The translations under genes and the position numbers were made by a program. A DNA stretch of 64,000 nucleotides from Panorpa germanica (taxonomy: Eukaryota; Arthropoda; Insecta; Mecoptera; Panorpidae): the NCBI GenBank assembly GCA_963678705.1, contig OY783205.1:26465034-26529033 (forward strand), in the 5' to 3' direction. Positions within the stretch are counted from its first letter, which is position 1. Each line of letters opens with the position of its first letter. The notes below the pieces were generated by a model. That model was given only the letters and a program-made list of their open reading frames with translations, did no database searches and was not told the origin of the DNA. Below, piece by piece: positions 50,133 to 60,398 of the stretch.

Positions 50133-51570
50133 TTATAATAATTGTTTTTTGTATATTTATAATTTATTTATTATTACATATCAGACACCAACGACGTAAC
50201 TATCTCAACAATTCAAAGGACATCTGTATGATTAGCTGAAAATAAAATCGTGAAATGAGCTAGATCCTGACGATATTAATAAAGACTAAATGTAAAACAA
50301 AATATTTTTTTAACTAATATTTAAATGGTAAATATATTTTTTTAGTAAATGTTTAATTAAATTTAAAAATAAAACATTTTTAAAACAGAAAAAAAGAAAC
50401 AATTAATTTTATTTTATTTTTACATTCAACAAAGAAATTAACATTTCAACCTTTTCTTTGTTCTTTCTCTTACAGTTACGTTGTATATAACGCATGTGTT
50501 AAGTACATAAGGCTTTTATCTATATAATATATTATATACATATATGTCAATTGTTACGTAACCGGTCCAACTCTAAACGAGTTTAAGTCATATTCGAAAT
50601 TATAATTCTAAAAATTTTCGACTTTGAAAAGCTAGTTTTAGTAAGAATTTACTTCCACTGACAAAGACAAAGCATTAGTTTCTATTTGGAAAACAGCCTT
50701 AAGCCTTCATGGCACAGCACGGTTCTCAACCTGAAATGTTCACTGGTTGAAGCATCAATTCAACACAACCTTCCCCTGCACCCTTCGTAATCCTCGCATA
50801 CCCTAACCAAATGATTTGTGAAGGGTACAACTCCGACCCGCACTCCCTTCTTGTTAGATAAGTTTCAGTGTATCCCCACCACTTAGTTATGTATTTTGTG
50901 TATGTATATGTACACCTTAAATATACAACACTTTGGCTGTGTGCGAGAGTGGAAATACAGCACGATTGAGAGGGACGCGATCCCAATCTTCATGTTTTAG
51001 TGTTTAGGGGTGAATTTTGGTTTATCTATTATATATATAGTGTTGGAATATATACATAGAGAAAATTTTGGGTTTCGTAACAAAGGATTTTATACGTAAT
51101 GATGAAATGTTGGAAAATTAATATTTATAATTGGAAATTTAATGATGAATAAAGGAATTAAATGTATAGACCTTCAAAGAAAAGGATAAATATTGTTTGG
51201 ATATAAACCTAAGTACGATATTTATCTTATAGAATTTTGTTTACTTATTCTAAAACTATTTCGACAATATTTTGTATATTTTAGTTTAAATGTGAGCTAC
51301 TTAAATATTTTCACAATAATAGTTTTCTAGATACAGCGGTGTACCTCCTTTGTTTAAATAACTTCGATAATAAACTGATAAAGCATCTTTGTACTAAATT
51401 GAAGAACAGAACATTTTAAAATTCATTTAATATTGAAACATAAACTCATAATGCGAATATTAAACTCGAATTCATTCACAGCAGTATTAAAATTTAAGTA
51501 GTAAAATTTAACAAATATTGTTTATGTGTTATAAAATCTATTAGAATTAGAAAACGAGTGTAATGTATCA
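50133..51570. other. Non-coding interval
   Basis: Mostly AT-rich. A GC-richer island at 50700-50990 carries an 86-codon minus-strand open frame without recognisable domain. No gene supported. Confidence 0.5.
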
Positions 51571-52042
51571 TTCCCACTCATTGCTTTAAGTTAATTTTGT
51601 ATTTAACTTAAATTGTTTAGCATATAGCAATACTTAATTTATTTTTTAAGTTTTCTTAGTTGTTTTAGAACCTTACAAGGTCCAATATTTTAAATTTAAT
51701 TTTAAATATTATAAATTAAGAAAAACTGTATTATATTATAACCTCCAAAATGTGACAGTGTCACAATGCAGTAGGATTTACTTTTAAAAGAAGTTCAATG
51801 TCAGTTTTTCAAAGATATAGAAGTGAAAACAATTTCTATTACTAATTGTTATTAAAAATAGCAATTTTAATTATTTCCCATACAATTTTGTAGAACAGTC
51901 AAAAATTATTTTACTAACGATGCATACGCACCAACTAAATTAAAACACAAATGTGAAAAGGAATGCTAAAACGAAAACCTGAAATCTAGATTACAATATT
52001 AAATAAAAACAGTAAATTAAATATCAAAACAGTGAGTGGGAA
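51571..52042. mobile_element. TTCCCAC-ended inverted-repeat element, full copy (472 bp)
   Basis: TTCCCACTCATTG at the left and CAGTGAGTGGGAA at the right match at 12 of 13 positions as inverted repeats. The 28.05 and 41.02 kb copies are truncated versions in the opposite orientation. No frame inside, so non-autonomous. No clear target duplication. Confidence 0.75.
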
Positions 52043-52544
52043 AAGTTAAGATCGTAAAGCGTTTTCGTTCAGTAGGTTTTAGAATTCACGCTATATAGTA
52101 AAATCTGTCCAAGTTTTTAGTGTGTGGTAACCTTTATTATATTATTAGCTATATCCAAGGCAACATGGCTCTTAAATCAGTACCTGATTGTACCATAAAC
52201 TCATATAATTATTATAAACAAGGTAAATTCAACAATGGTACAATATTAATGCCATGAGCTTATTTTGTTCTAAATGATTTTTTTTCTATTTCACGTTAGT
52301 GGAATTTTCCATACTATATTCTGTTTTGCCAAATCATGAATCAGCTTGCAACTACACCTGACTGCTGCTTGTGTTTACTAGGACGACGTTTATTACGGGT
52401 AAGCTGGAAGGAAAACAGGCAGGAAGGCAGGCAGGTACCGGCATCAGCTGGTAAATAATTTTATATATTTTTGTATATTTAATGGTGCCATTTATAGCAA
52501 CATTATTTATAAATAATAACGTACATATACACACACCAATAGCA
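52043..52544. other. Non-coding interval
   Basis: AT-rich with a GGCA/GGAA-rich run at 52407-52436. No gene seen. Confidence 0.5.
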
Positions 52545-52563
52545 ACACACACACACACACATA

Positions 52564-52654
<91 letters not shown>
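52545..52654. repeat. (CA)n-(TA)n compound microsatellite
   Basis: CA repeats to about 52560, then an almost pure TA run from about 52567 to 52652 (over 40 units). The open frame across it is an artefact of the repeat. Confidence 0.95.
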
Positions 52655-52655
<1 letters not shown>

Positions 52656-52974
52656 AGTGGTTGTATTTTGTCAACGTCAAATGTGGTGTTGAATTTTTTC
52701 CAGCTAATGCATAAAATATAAAAATCTATATATGATTTTCACCCTAATTTATACATATATACACCGCATGTATATATATGTGTGTACTTCATATCTATAA
52801 TTCGTTTTTATCATATATCTTTTATATGTTGTGTACAACCAAATCGCTAACGCGAGAACTTGAATGTTTATATTTTTAGGTTGTTTTTAATAATATATAT
52901 AGGCTGTTTCACAAATGAAAATGAAATTAGAAAAGAAGGTAAAATATATGTAAAACGTAGACTTAGTTACGTTA

Positions 52975-53447
52975 AGGTGAAAAGATACTTGGCCATTTTT
53001 TCTGGCGAAATATAGATCGCGATACTATACAGAGGGTTAAATATTATCAAAAGAACCATGTTTTTTATGTTTAAATCATATTATGTAAGTAACTATAAAC
53101 GCGATTTGATAAATCGCGATGAAATAAAGGTTATAAAATTTATGACGAACCATTAGAAATGTTACCAGTCATATAAAAATTGGAATTTAACTAGAAAATA
53201 TAGCAATATTCATTTTCAAAACTTATTTTTGCGGTTCCAACTTATTGAAAGTCAGTGAATGAAAGCTTAAAATGTAGATACGTTATTCATCTAACTAATT
53301 GCATCTTTAGATTTTAATTCGCGTTTATAGTTACTTACATAAAACGATTTAAACATAAAAAAACATGTTTTAGATAATATTTAACCTGCTGTATAATATC
53401 GTCATCTATATTTCGCGAGTCAAAAATGGCCAAGTATCGTTTCACCT
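52975..53447. mobile_element. Complete foldback element with 133-bp arms
   Basis: The left arm (52975-53107) starts AGGTGAAAAGATACTTGG. The right arm (53315-53447) is its diverged reverse complement, ending CCAAGTATCGTTTCACCT. The unique middle is about 205 bp. A small palindrome CGCGATTT-GAT-AAATCGCG sits at 53100-53118 at the inner edge of the left arm. The second copy at 30475 has one arm and the middle. No frame inside; class unknown. Confidence 0.8.
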
Positions 53448-56400
53448 GAAATATGTGTAACTGTGTTTAGTGGAATAAATATCGCTTGTTGAATGTAATT
53501 TTGCCATATCTTTATGGCTTTATATTTTCTATAACTTAAGTCTTCTTTTCTTAAGTGGCATCCAATTCAATACAATATGTCTGCTTTATGTCATAAAATT
53601 CAGTTTAAATTATTGTATACTGTAGAGATTTGTGAAAAAGGTAATACTCTAATAACTGAATATAAACCTAACCTATTCTATGAATAGCTGTTTCTCATAT
53701 TTAATATTTCCTTGAAATGTGCCACTATTCATATGGACTCAGCAAACCATATGTTCCATCGGTCCATACCGAATATGAGGCCGCATACTCTCAAAGATTA
53801 AAATTGAAAAGTTACAAAAAAATAACGCTGTTTTCTAAAACACCCTATATTATAAAGTATATATTTTTGAACAAAGAACAATACACGCCATAAAACCACA
53901 TAATTTATGGGGACTGTAATACTTTATGGTGTTTGTGTACTTATGTATAATTTAATAAAATAGCCAAGCATTTGTATTAGCTTCACCCTTAAAAATATTA
54001 ACAAAGGCAAACAAATCAAAAGGATAGAAGTTAAAAAAAAAAACATGTAAATATATCTTAATCAACAAATTATAGGTTTCTTTCTAATAGTCTAAAATTC
54101 GACTACCCTAGTCGACAAGATAATAAACTCTTCTTTGAAATTAATTAACAATAGTGAACAATTAAAGTTAATGAACAATATTGTTTGAAAGAGCCGTATT
54201 ATCAATTAATAATTATCCATAAAAATTTTGAAAACCTAAAATTTTTGTGACGTATATTCTTGCATCTAAGAAATTAAATTGAAACTGAAACTGTAGGTGG
54301 AAATGATACGTAGCTCTATAGCCGTGTATAGACAGACGGTGATTAAAAATATTTAAACTTAGTTGTCCAAATATTTTCTTTAATAATATTTATTAACCAT
54401 AAGTAATCTTTCTACTGCCCACCCGTTGCTTTAAAAGATAAGCCCCATGCAGTAGTCATTAAATACTTTATTTCGTTTTTATTAGACATTTACATAACAT
54501 TTTTTGAATGAAGTAAACACTATTAAATTTTGTTATTTGACGATTTGTAAATTTTTACAATTATTGCATCATTTTTTTGTAGTAAAAACTGTCTTTGTAA
54601 TAATTTCTTTAACAATAATAAAATTTTGATAGTTTTTTTTTGTAAATACCTGAAATAATGGGTCTAGTTTTCTAGAAGGACAACCTAAAACTTCAAAAGG
54701 AAACGGTAGTTTATTGTAAATACATATTTGGCTTATGCAATATTGAAAAAATATTATCAGCGTGTCAAATTGATACTAGTAATATTTATTTCCTTCTCGA
54801 ACCTATAGAACAATTTTAATGCTAGACAGAGATAGGTTTATTAATTTTATTATATCACGGGCAAAGTTACGTTTGGTGGGGTGTATAATATTTACAATTC
54901 TGCTCAGGCCGTATGATAAGTTTAGACTCATCTCAAATGCTAATTAACTAATTTATACATCAAATAGTAAAATGTTTTATTATAGCTATATATCTCTCTG
55001 TTAAAGTCAGTATTATTATACTTAATTCTACATATAACACCACCTACACCTAACTTGAGTAATTGTATTAGTATTCACACATATATACATACGAAAAACC
55101 AGAGTCGCAGTAGGAGTAGGGGCGCTAAACATAATAGAGTTTTTATTGAAAAGGATCTTGTTTTAACAAATACAATTTGAGTAGCCTTAAGTTCTTTTTC
55201 CATCAAATTATTAAGGGTTTAAAAAAATACGAAATTATTGAAATAAAAAAATGATTATAGTTGTGAATAACATATTAAAATTTCAGACGGTTGAATAGTT
55301 TTTTTTCTACAACATCATGCCGAAAATGTAGTTTTGAGATTAAAGTTTTAAGTATGGATATATTAAAACTGCTGTAGAATCTAAAATATTATGAAAATTC
55401 TTACAAAAATTTAACAGTATATTCTTAAAAGACTATACTTTTACATTAATATAAAAAAAAATCGATTTGATGTAAGAGCACCTCTATAAAAGTAATCAGA
55501 AAATGAGTTAGATATTTTAAAAGCCTGATTTCATAAGATCAATTTGTCACCTATTTATTCTAACCTAATACGACCCTGTAAACATTACTTAACTAAGTGT
55601 TTGGTGTAGGTTAAATGAATCAACTCAATGATTTAACATATTATCATATATGTCTAGTTTACACCGGAAATTAAACTAACAGAAGACAAAAACAATAAAA
55701 ATTCAATTTAGAAACGGCGTGAAAATATAAACATTATTTTTATCACTTATTAAAACCTGGAACCGTGGCACTAAAGGCACTTAAAAGATAAAAGAATTTA
55801 AGAAGTACATTAGTTAAGTTATACATACGGACGAATAGTTAAAAACATATTATGGTTCGTTTGTTTTGTTACTAGTATGAACTAATTTTGTAAATTTAGA
55901 AATTTTAAATAAGGTAATTAACACATATACTTATATGTAATCAATACTGGAGCAGTTTGTACTGGATATTGAAATTTTGCCAATATTTTAGTTTTGCAGA
56001 GCCCACAATTGTGATTAACAACACATACATACACCGCTATATAAACAAACACATCCGAATATTCCTTAGATAAATATTATTTTTATTTTTAACATACTTC
56101 TTAATAAAGTTTTAACAGTGTGAAGAAGTTTTTACGGTTCCTTATACTGTATATGTAGTAGTATTATGTAATAAGAGTTTGGGGAATCCTTTGTTCCTTT
56201 CTAAGAAATTTTGAAATCTTTCCAAGAATGTACGAGTATTATCCTTTAAGAAATATTGGTGTCAAAAATATATTACGTCAGAAGTCGATATTCTTATAAT
56301 ATTTTAAAAGTTATAAAATATTTTTAGAAGTCATACTCGTCTTTTTTTAATATAAAAATCAGATTTTCTTTATATATAATATAATAAAAATTGTTAGCCA

Positions 56401-57029
56401 TTTTAAAAAAATCTTGTGAATCTTAGAAAATCAATACTTTTGTGATATTTAATAATACAGAGAGGGTATTTTTCTGAAGAGAACGATTTCGAGTATTCAT
56501 TTCATAATGTTGGGTTCAAAAATTCATGTTATTGTATTTTAAAACAAAGAAATCTCTAAAAATAAAAAAGAAGTTTCCAAAGTATAGTAAAAAATAATTC
56601 GATAATCGATTCGATGCTTTAAACATTTTTTATTCACTTCCAAACTTTGCAGAGGTCTAGCAACTAAACTATGATGATAGGAGAGACATTTTTAAAGCTA
56701 AATTTAGTCGAAACTGTTTAAAAAATTACCGTTTAGAGTTATACGTGATAGAAGCATTGTTGATGAACACAAAAGGTGTTCACAGAAGTACTGCTCGCAG
56801 AAGCGATTGCAGCCTTGCTTTTATCGGACTTTGTAAAGATATAGGATGCTTTTTAAGCAATTCCAAATGTGTTGTACACCATATTCGCAGGCTTTACATT
56901 ACTGCGGCTTCCTACAGTGATTCTCCTTCTATCTACCCAGCATTTTCGATGTGTATTGTATTCGAATCAATAATAAGTAAAGTTCTAACTTATATTTATT
57001 CGACTTTTCGTAACAATAAAGACAATATG
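53448..57029. other. Non-coding interval
   Basis: AT-rich. A motif GTAGGTGGAAATG at 54294-54306 resembles a right end of the TTCCCAC family with one mismatch. A 111-codon open frame (56745-57080) has no domain. No gene supported. Confidence 0.5.
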
Positions 57030-57175
57030 TCCAATTCTCTGTTAACTGAGGTTTACTATAAACCTTGGGTAGTTCTCTAGTTTCTCAATTGTCACTTTTG
57101 TACGCGTGGAACATAACTGTAGTTTAACCAAACAAAATAGTAAACTGTGGTCGATCTTTGACAAAACTAGAATTG
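57030..57175 (-). repeat. Short dispersed repeat, copy 3 of 3 (inverted)
   Basis: Reverse complement aligns with 38633-38750 (TTCAATTCTAGTTTTGTCAA) and with 49440-49570. Read on its plus strand, it and the minus strands of the other two give related peptides EVYYKPW, EVNYKPW and DGYYKP. Confidence 0.6.
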
Positions 57176-58580
57176 AAAAACCCAATATCGATGTCTTCTA
57201 ATATCGAATTGTGGTGTATTTTTTAATTTAATTTATTCAACATCGATCTTTTTCTAATACGACTCTTATTATTATCGATCTCTAAGTAATATTGATTTAC
57301 TGTCGAGGTTTCATATATATGAATAACACCGCTGCCTAATTAAACCAATACAGTAGCCGCAACGCTATCGACAATAGTGTCATTGTTTATTTAGTTTTAG
57401 TAGTAGCTTTTGTAAATATATTAGAAGTCACAGTTATTGCTTAATATGCTATCTTAATCTCCATTGCATCATCCGTATCACTATTTACATATATCAAACA
57501 ACACCCAAATGACGTAAATGTTACATTTGATAATAAATAAGTTATTTATATCTAATATAAATAAATTAAAACTGCTGTTGAGAGGTTTTGTCATATAGAA
57601 AAGTCGAGATTTCCTAAAAAATTTGTAAATTGTTTTATCTCGCAAAATAAATCTTAAAATTATTTTGATATTATTGTCTATAAAAGATAGCTGTCAGATA
57701 CACTTAATGATAACGATTTTCTTATCAATTTTTATAATTTATTTTTGTATATGTAAATTCTTTTAAGGAGAAAACGATGCTACAAGAAATATCGCATAAA
57801 TTTTCATTTTAGTCCATAAATAATTAGAATATAGAATAAAATATATAATAGATTTTACGATCTAGTACATATAGAAACTATGTATATTCTTACCACTTAT
57901 AGAAAAAAATTAGGAACTTTTATATGAAGAGAATTAATTGGAACTTAACTGGTCGAATTTGTGACACATTTCTGAAAAAAACACTGAAAAACATACATGT
58001 TTCATAAGTCTTTTCAACATTGTAAAAAATAATTTATAAAAAAAATTATAACACAATTACAATAAAAGAAAATTTCACTGCTTAGTAAACAAAGAAAAAA
58101 ATTTCAAACACAAATTGCAAGTAAAAAAATTACTTATAAATGTCGAACAAAAAAGCACTGTCTTTAAAAATATTAATAATACACAAAAAATTAAAAGCAC
58201 TTGTAGTAACTTAATTAAAATGATATATTTTATCAAAAAAATTTAATAACAAAAAATATAATATAATTTAATTAAACTAAGGGTAAATATAGGGGTAAAA
58301 AAAATAAACGCGAAACGAACAAAAAAAATGAGAAAAACATTTTATTTTTCTTCAAAAATAAAATAACATCTCTTTGTGTGTTCGTTTCGTTTCTCTATAA
58401 CGAAACAAAGAAAATCTCAACTCCAGTATATACGAATTCGTTTTATATACGGAAATGCACGAATGGTAACGAACGTCGTTATATACAGACGCGTTCCTAT
58501 AATCACGTACACAACTTTTTATATAGAACACTATGTATGTATAGGAATAATTTAGAATTGGAGGGGGTATCAGCTGTGCC
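57176..58580. promoter_or_regulatory. Upstream region of the scylla/charybde gene
   Basis: AT-rich, no gene. Candidate sites by consensus only: GTAAACAA at 58085-58092 (FOXO type) and CACGT at 58504-58508, which reads ACGTG on the minus strand (hypoxia-response core), about 105 bp before the predicted start. In flies and mammals this gene family responds to hypoxia and other stress, which makes these sites plausible but unproven. Confidence 0.35.
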
Positions 58581-58615
58581 TATATAAGCAATGTAAGATG
58601 CCGGCCGGCGTCAGT
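58581..58615 (+). promoter_or_regulatory. Core promoter: TATA box and TCAGT initiator
   Basis: TATATAAG begins at 58581 and the arthropod initiator TCAGT lies at 58611-58615, placing the start A at 58613, 32 bases downstream. This strict TATA-Inr layout is typical of inducible insect genes. It sits in a short GC-rich patch (GCCGGCCGGCG) unlike its AT-rich surroundings. The coding start follows 241 bases later. Confidence 0.8.
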
Positions 58616-58853
58616 TAAGAGTTAAATGTTGATTAAGAATAGTTCAAATAGTTGCTCAAAACTAAAAACTTGTTTTTATATATTTCGTAATTTATCGTCT
58701 ATATAAAATAATCGTTTAAATGTTAATTATATAAAAATTGATAATTTATTCATATTTTGTTCAAGTTTACAAACTTGTATCGTGAAAATATTTGTGACAC
58801 TGTTTAAAAAAAGAAGCAAAGTGTTTGAACATAAAGAAAAACTAACAGACATT
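58613..58853 (+). other. 5' UTR of scylla/charybde with two upstream ORFs
   Basis: The leader starts at the predicted initiator. It contains uORF1 at 58626-58706 (26 codons plus stop) and uORF2 at 58720-58734 (4 codons plus stop). No further ATG occurs before the main start. Both uORFs end before the main ATG, so reinitiation is required and translation could respond to stress kinases. The coordinates follow directly from the sequence; regulation is inference. Confidence 0.65.
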
Positions 58854-60398
58854 ATGGAAATTATATCTGTGAATCAATTTTCCAACCAATTCTCTTTCGG
58901 AAATGGCGTTAAAGGAGGTAATTACTTATTTAATTTCATATTTTCTTTGTATCACTATTTCTTCATATTCAGGTTTTATCTTGTTCATTTTTGCTTAAAC
59001 TTTTTATTATTAAGTAATAGAATAATTGATGTTAGATAATTGGAACAAGTTATGACATGTCATTGAACTGATAAGCGGTGTTCTCTGCTTAGCAACAAAG
59101 TCTAAGTACGCTATCAGTTATTTCTCACACTGAAATTCATATTTTAGAATTCACTAGAAAGATAAGAGAATTATCGCTTATTTTATTCTATTAAATTATA
59201 ATTTCAAATAAACTTAGTCACTGTTAGACACAATGTTATAAAAATGATGGTTTTTAAAATCTAGCAATAATTAGAAATCTTTCTATTTATGTCAAATTTG
59301 AAATGAAACTTTTTACCGGTGTTTTGACAAAGACTTTTAAAAATAGATGAAACTTTCATATTTTAGTTGACTTGACTATACGTGCCGGTTGAGACATGCG
59401 CAAAGCAAGTTTCTTTGTTTCTTGATGTGGCTTCTCTTATTATAAAAATAATACTATAGTTTCTACATTTGACATTTTTGCAATGATTGTTTAATTACAC
59501 AACAATTATAATTCATAAATATATAACTCTAAGACATATTGTTCTCAGTTATAAAATAACAACAATTAATTATTGTTTAACAAATAATTTATTTATAAAG
59601 AATATTTCTTTATTAATAAAAAATTTTTCCATACATTTTTTCAATAAATTAAATAAAATTAAATATAAAACATGTAGGCTTTGTTTGAATTATTTAAAGT
59701 AGCTAGCTGTATTATATGTATAAACAAAATAAGTTAATTAACAAAATGTTTTATTTATTTCCAGGATGGCCAAATAATCCTTACATAACACAAACGAGTG
59801 AGACAGAGACGGTAGATCAACAACCGCTGTCATTCGAAAGAGATATCAAGAGTCAACAAGATACAAGACAAATTGAAAATTTATCACACCGGTTACAGAA
59901 CGAATTAAGAGCCGCCAAATCAGAGCACTTATCATGTACGGAAGTTTTGTTACCGAGCGATTTATTACCAAGAATTGCATCTCAAATATTGACCATGTCA
60001 GAACAAGAGCCCTGCGGGATTAGAGGATGTACAATCTTTATTGAATTCGAAGGGCTTGAGGGCCCAACTCGTAGAATTTCATCATTAAAATGTGATTCAA
60101 ACACAGTATCCACATTCGAACTATTTTTAACGTTAAAACAAGATAAAAATAGTTGGACTTCTATGTTGCCGCAGTTTTTGAAGTAAGTATCTATACCTCT
60201 CTTTCGCACCTATTATAAATTATATAAATCTTTCTCTGTCTTTCAAAATCAGCTGTTTTTTGTTTATTAAAAACATATTATTAATGAAATTTTTTCTATT
60301 GTTTCAGGAATTTGGCACGAGGTGGAACTGTTATGATCTCACATGACTTTGTATTAAGCAAAAACAAATTGTACAGATCTTACCAACACCAAGAGTAA
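58854..60398 (+). CDS. scyl/chrb: Scylla/charybde, REDD1 (DDIT4) family TORC1 inhibitor; three exons, 190 aa
   Basis: Coding exons are 58854-58917, 59765-60182 and 60308-60398 (TAA). Introns are GT-AG: donor GTAATT with acceptor TTTCCAG (phase 1), then donor GTAAGT with acceptor TTTCAG (phase 2). Exon 1 encodes a short N terminus (MEIISVNQFSNQ...) ending in the codon split as GG-W. The REDD1 C-terminal domain spans about residues 55-180. Hallmarks are CTEVLLP (79-85), EPCGIRG (103-109), TFELFLTL (138-145) and a terminal LYRSY. Known family role: cytoplasmic stress-induced proteins that reduce TORC1 signalling through TSC. The start is the ATG at 58854 (A at -3, G at +4); the frame is open upstream to a GTG only. 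Length agrees with the family (human 232 aa). Whether it is the scylla or the charybde orthologue cannot be decided by eye. Confidence 0.93.
58918..59764 (+). other. Intron 1 of scylla/charybde (847 bp)
   Basis: Begins GTAATTACTT and ends TTATTTATTTCCAG. AT-rich; contains no other exon or repeat that I can support. A GCTTAGCAACAA motif at 59088-59099 recurs at 13563 and 26128. Confidence 0.85.
60183..60307 (+). other. Intron 2 of scylla/charybde (125 bp)
   Basis: Begins with the strong donor GTAAGTATC and ends TTTCTATTGTTTCAG. Exon joining restores a Lys codon (AA-G). Confidence 0.88.

Noticed and set aside
52482-52721. 79-codon frame with a long IYIYIY tract
   Set aside because: Product of the TA microsatellite.
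56745-57080. 111-codon frame as a host gene
   Set aside because: No domain, no clear promoter or splice context, and its end lies in a three-copy repeat.
58782-58853. N-terminal extension of the scylla/charybde protein
   Set aside because: The in-frame codon at 58782 is GTG, not ATG. The first real start codon in frame is at 58854 and has a good context (A at -3, G at +4).
58918-59039. Continuation of the exon 1 frame to a stop at 59039
   Set aside because: Retaining the intron would lose the conserved REDD1 domain. Splicing at 58917/59765 keeps phase and joins to the domain-encoding exon.
13561-59099. GCTTAGCAACAA at 13563, 26128 and 59088 as an RFX-type X-box
   Set aside because: Only a half-site is matched in each case, and the surrounding sequences differ.
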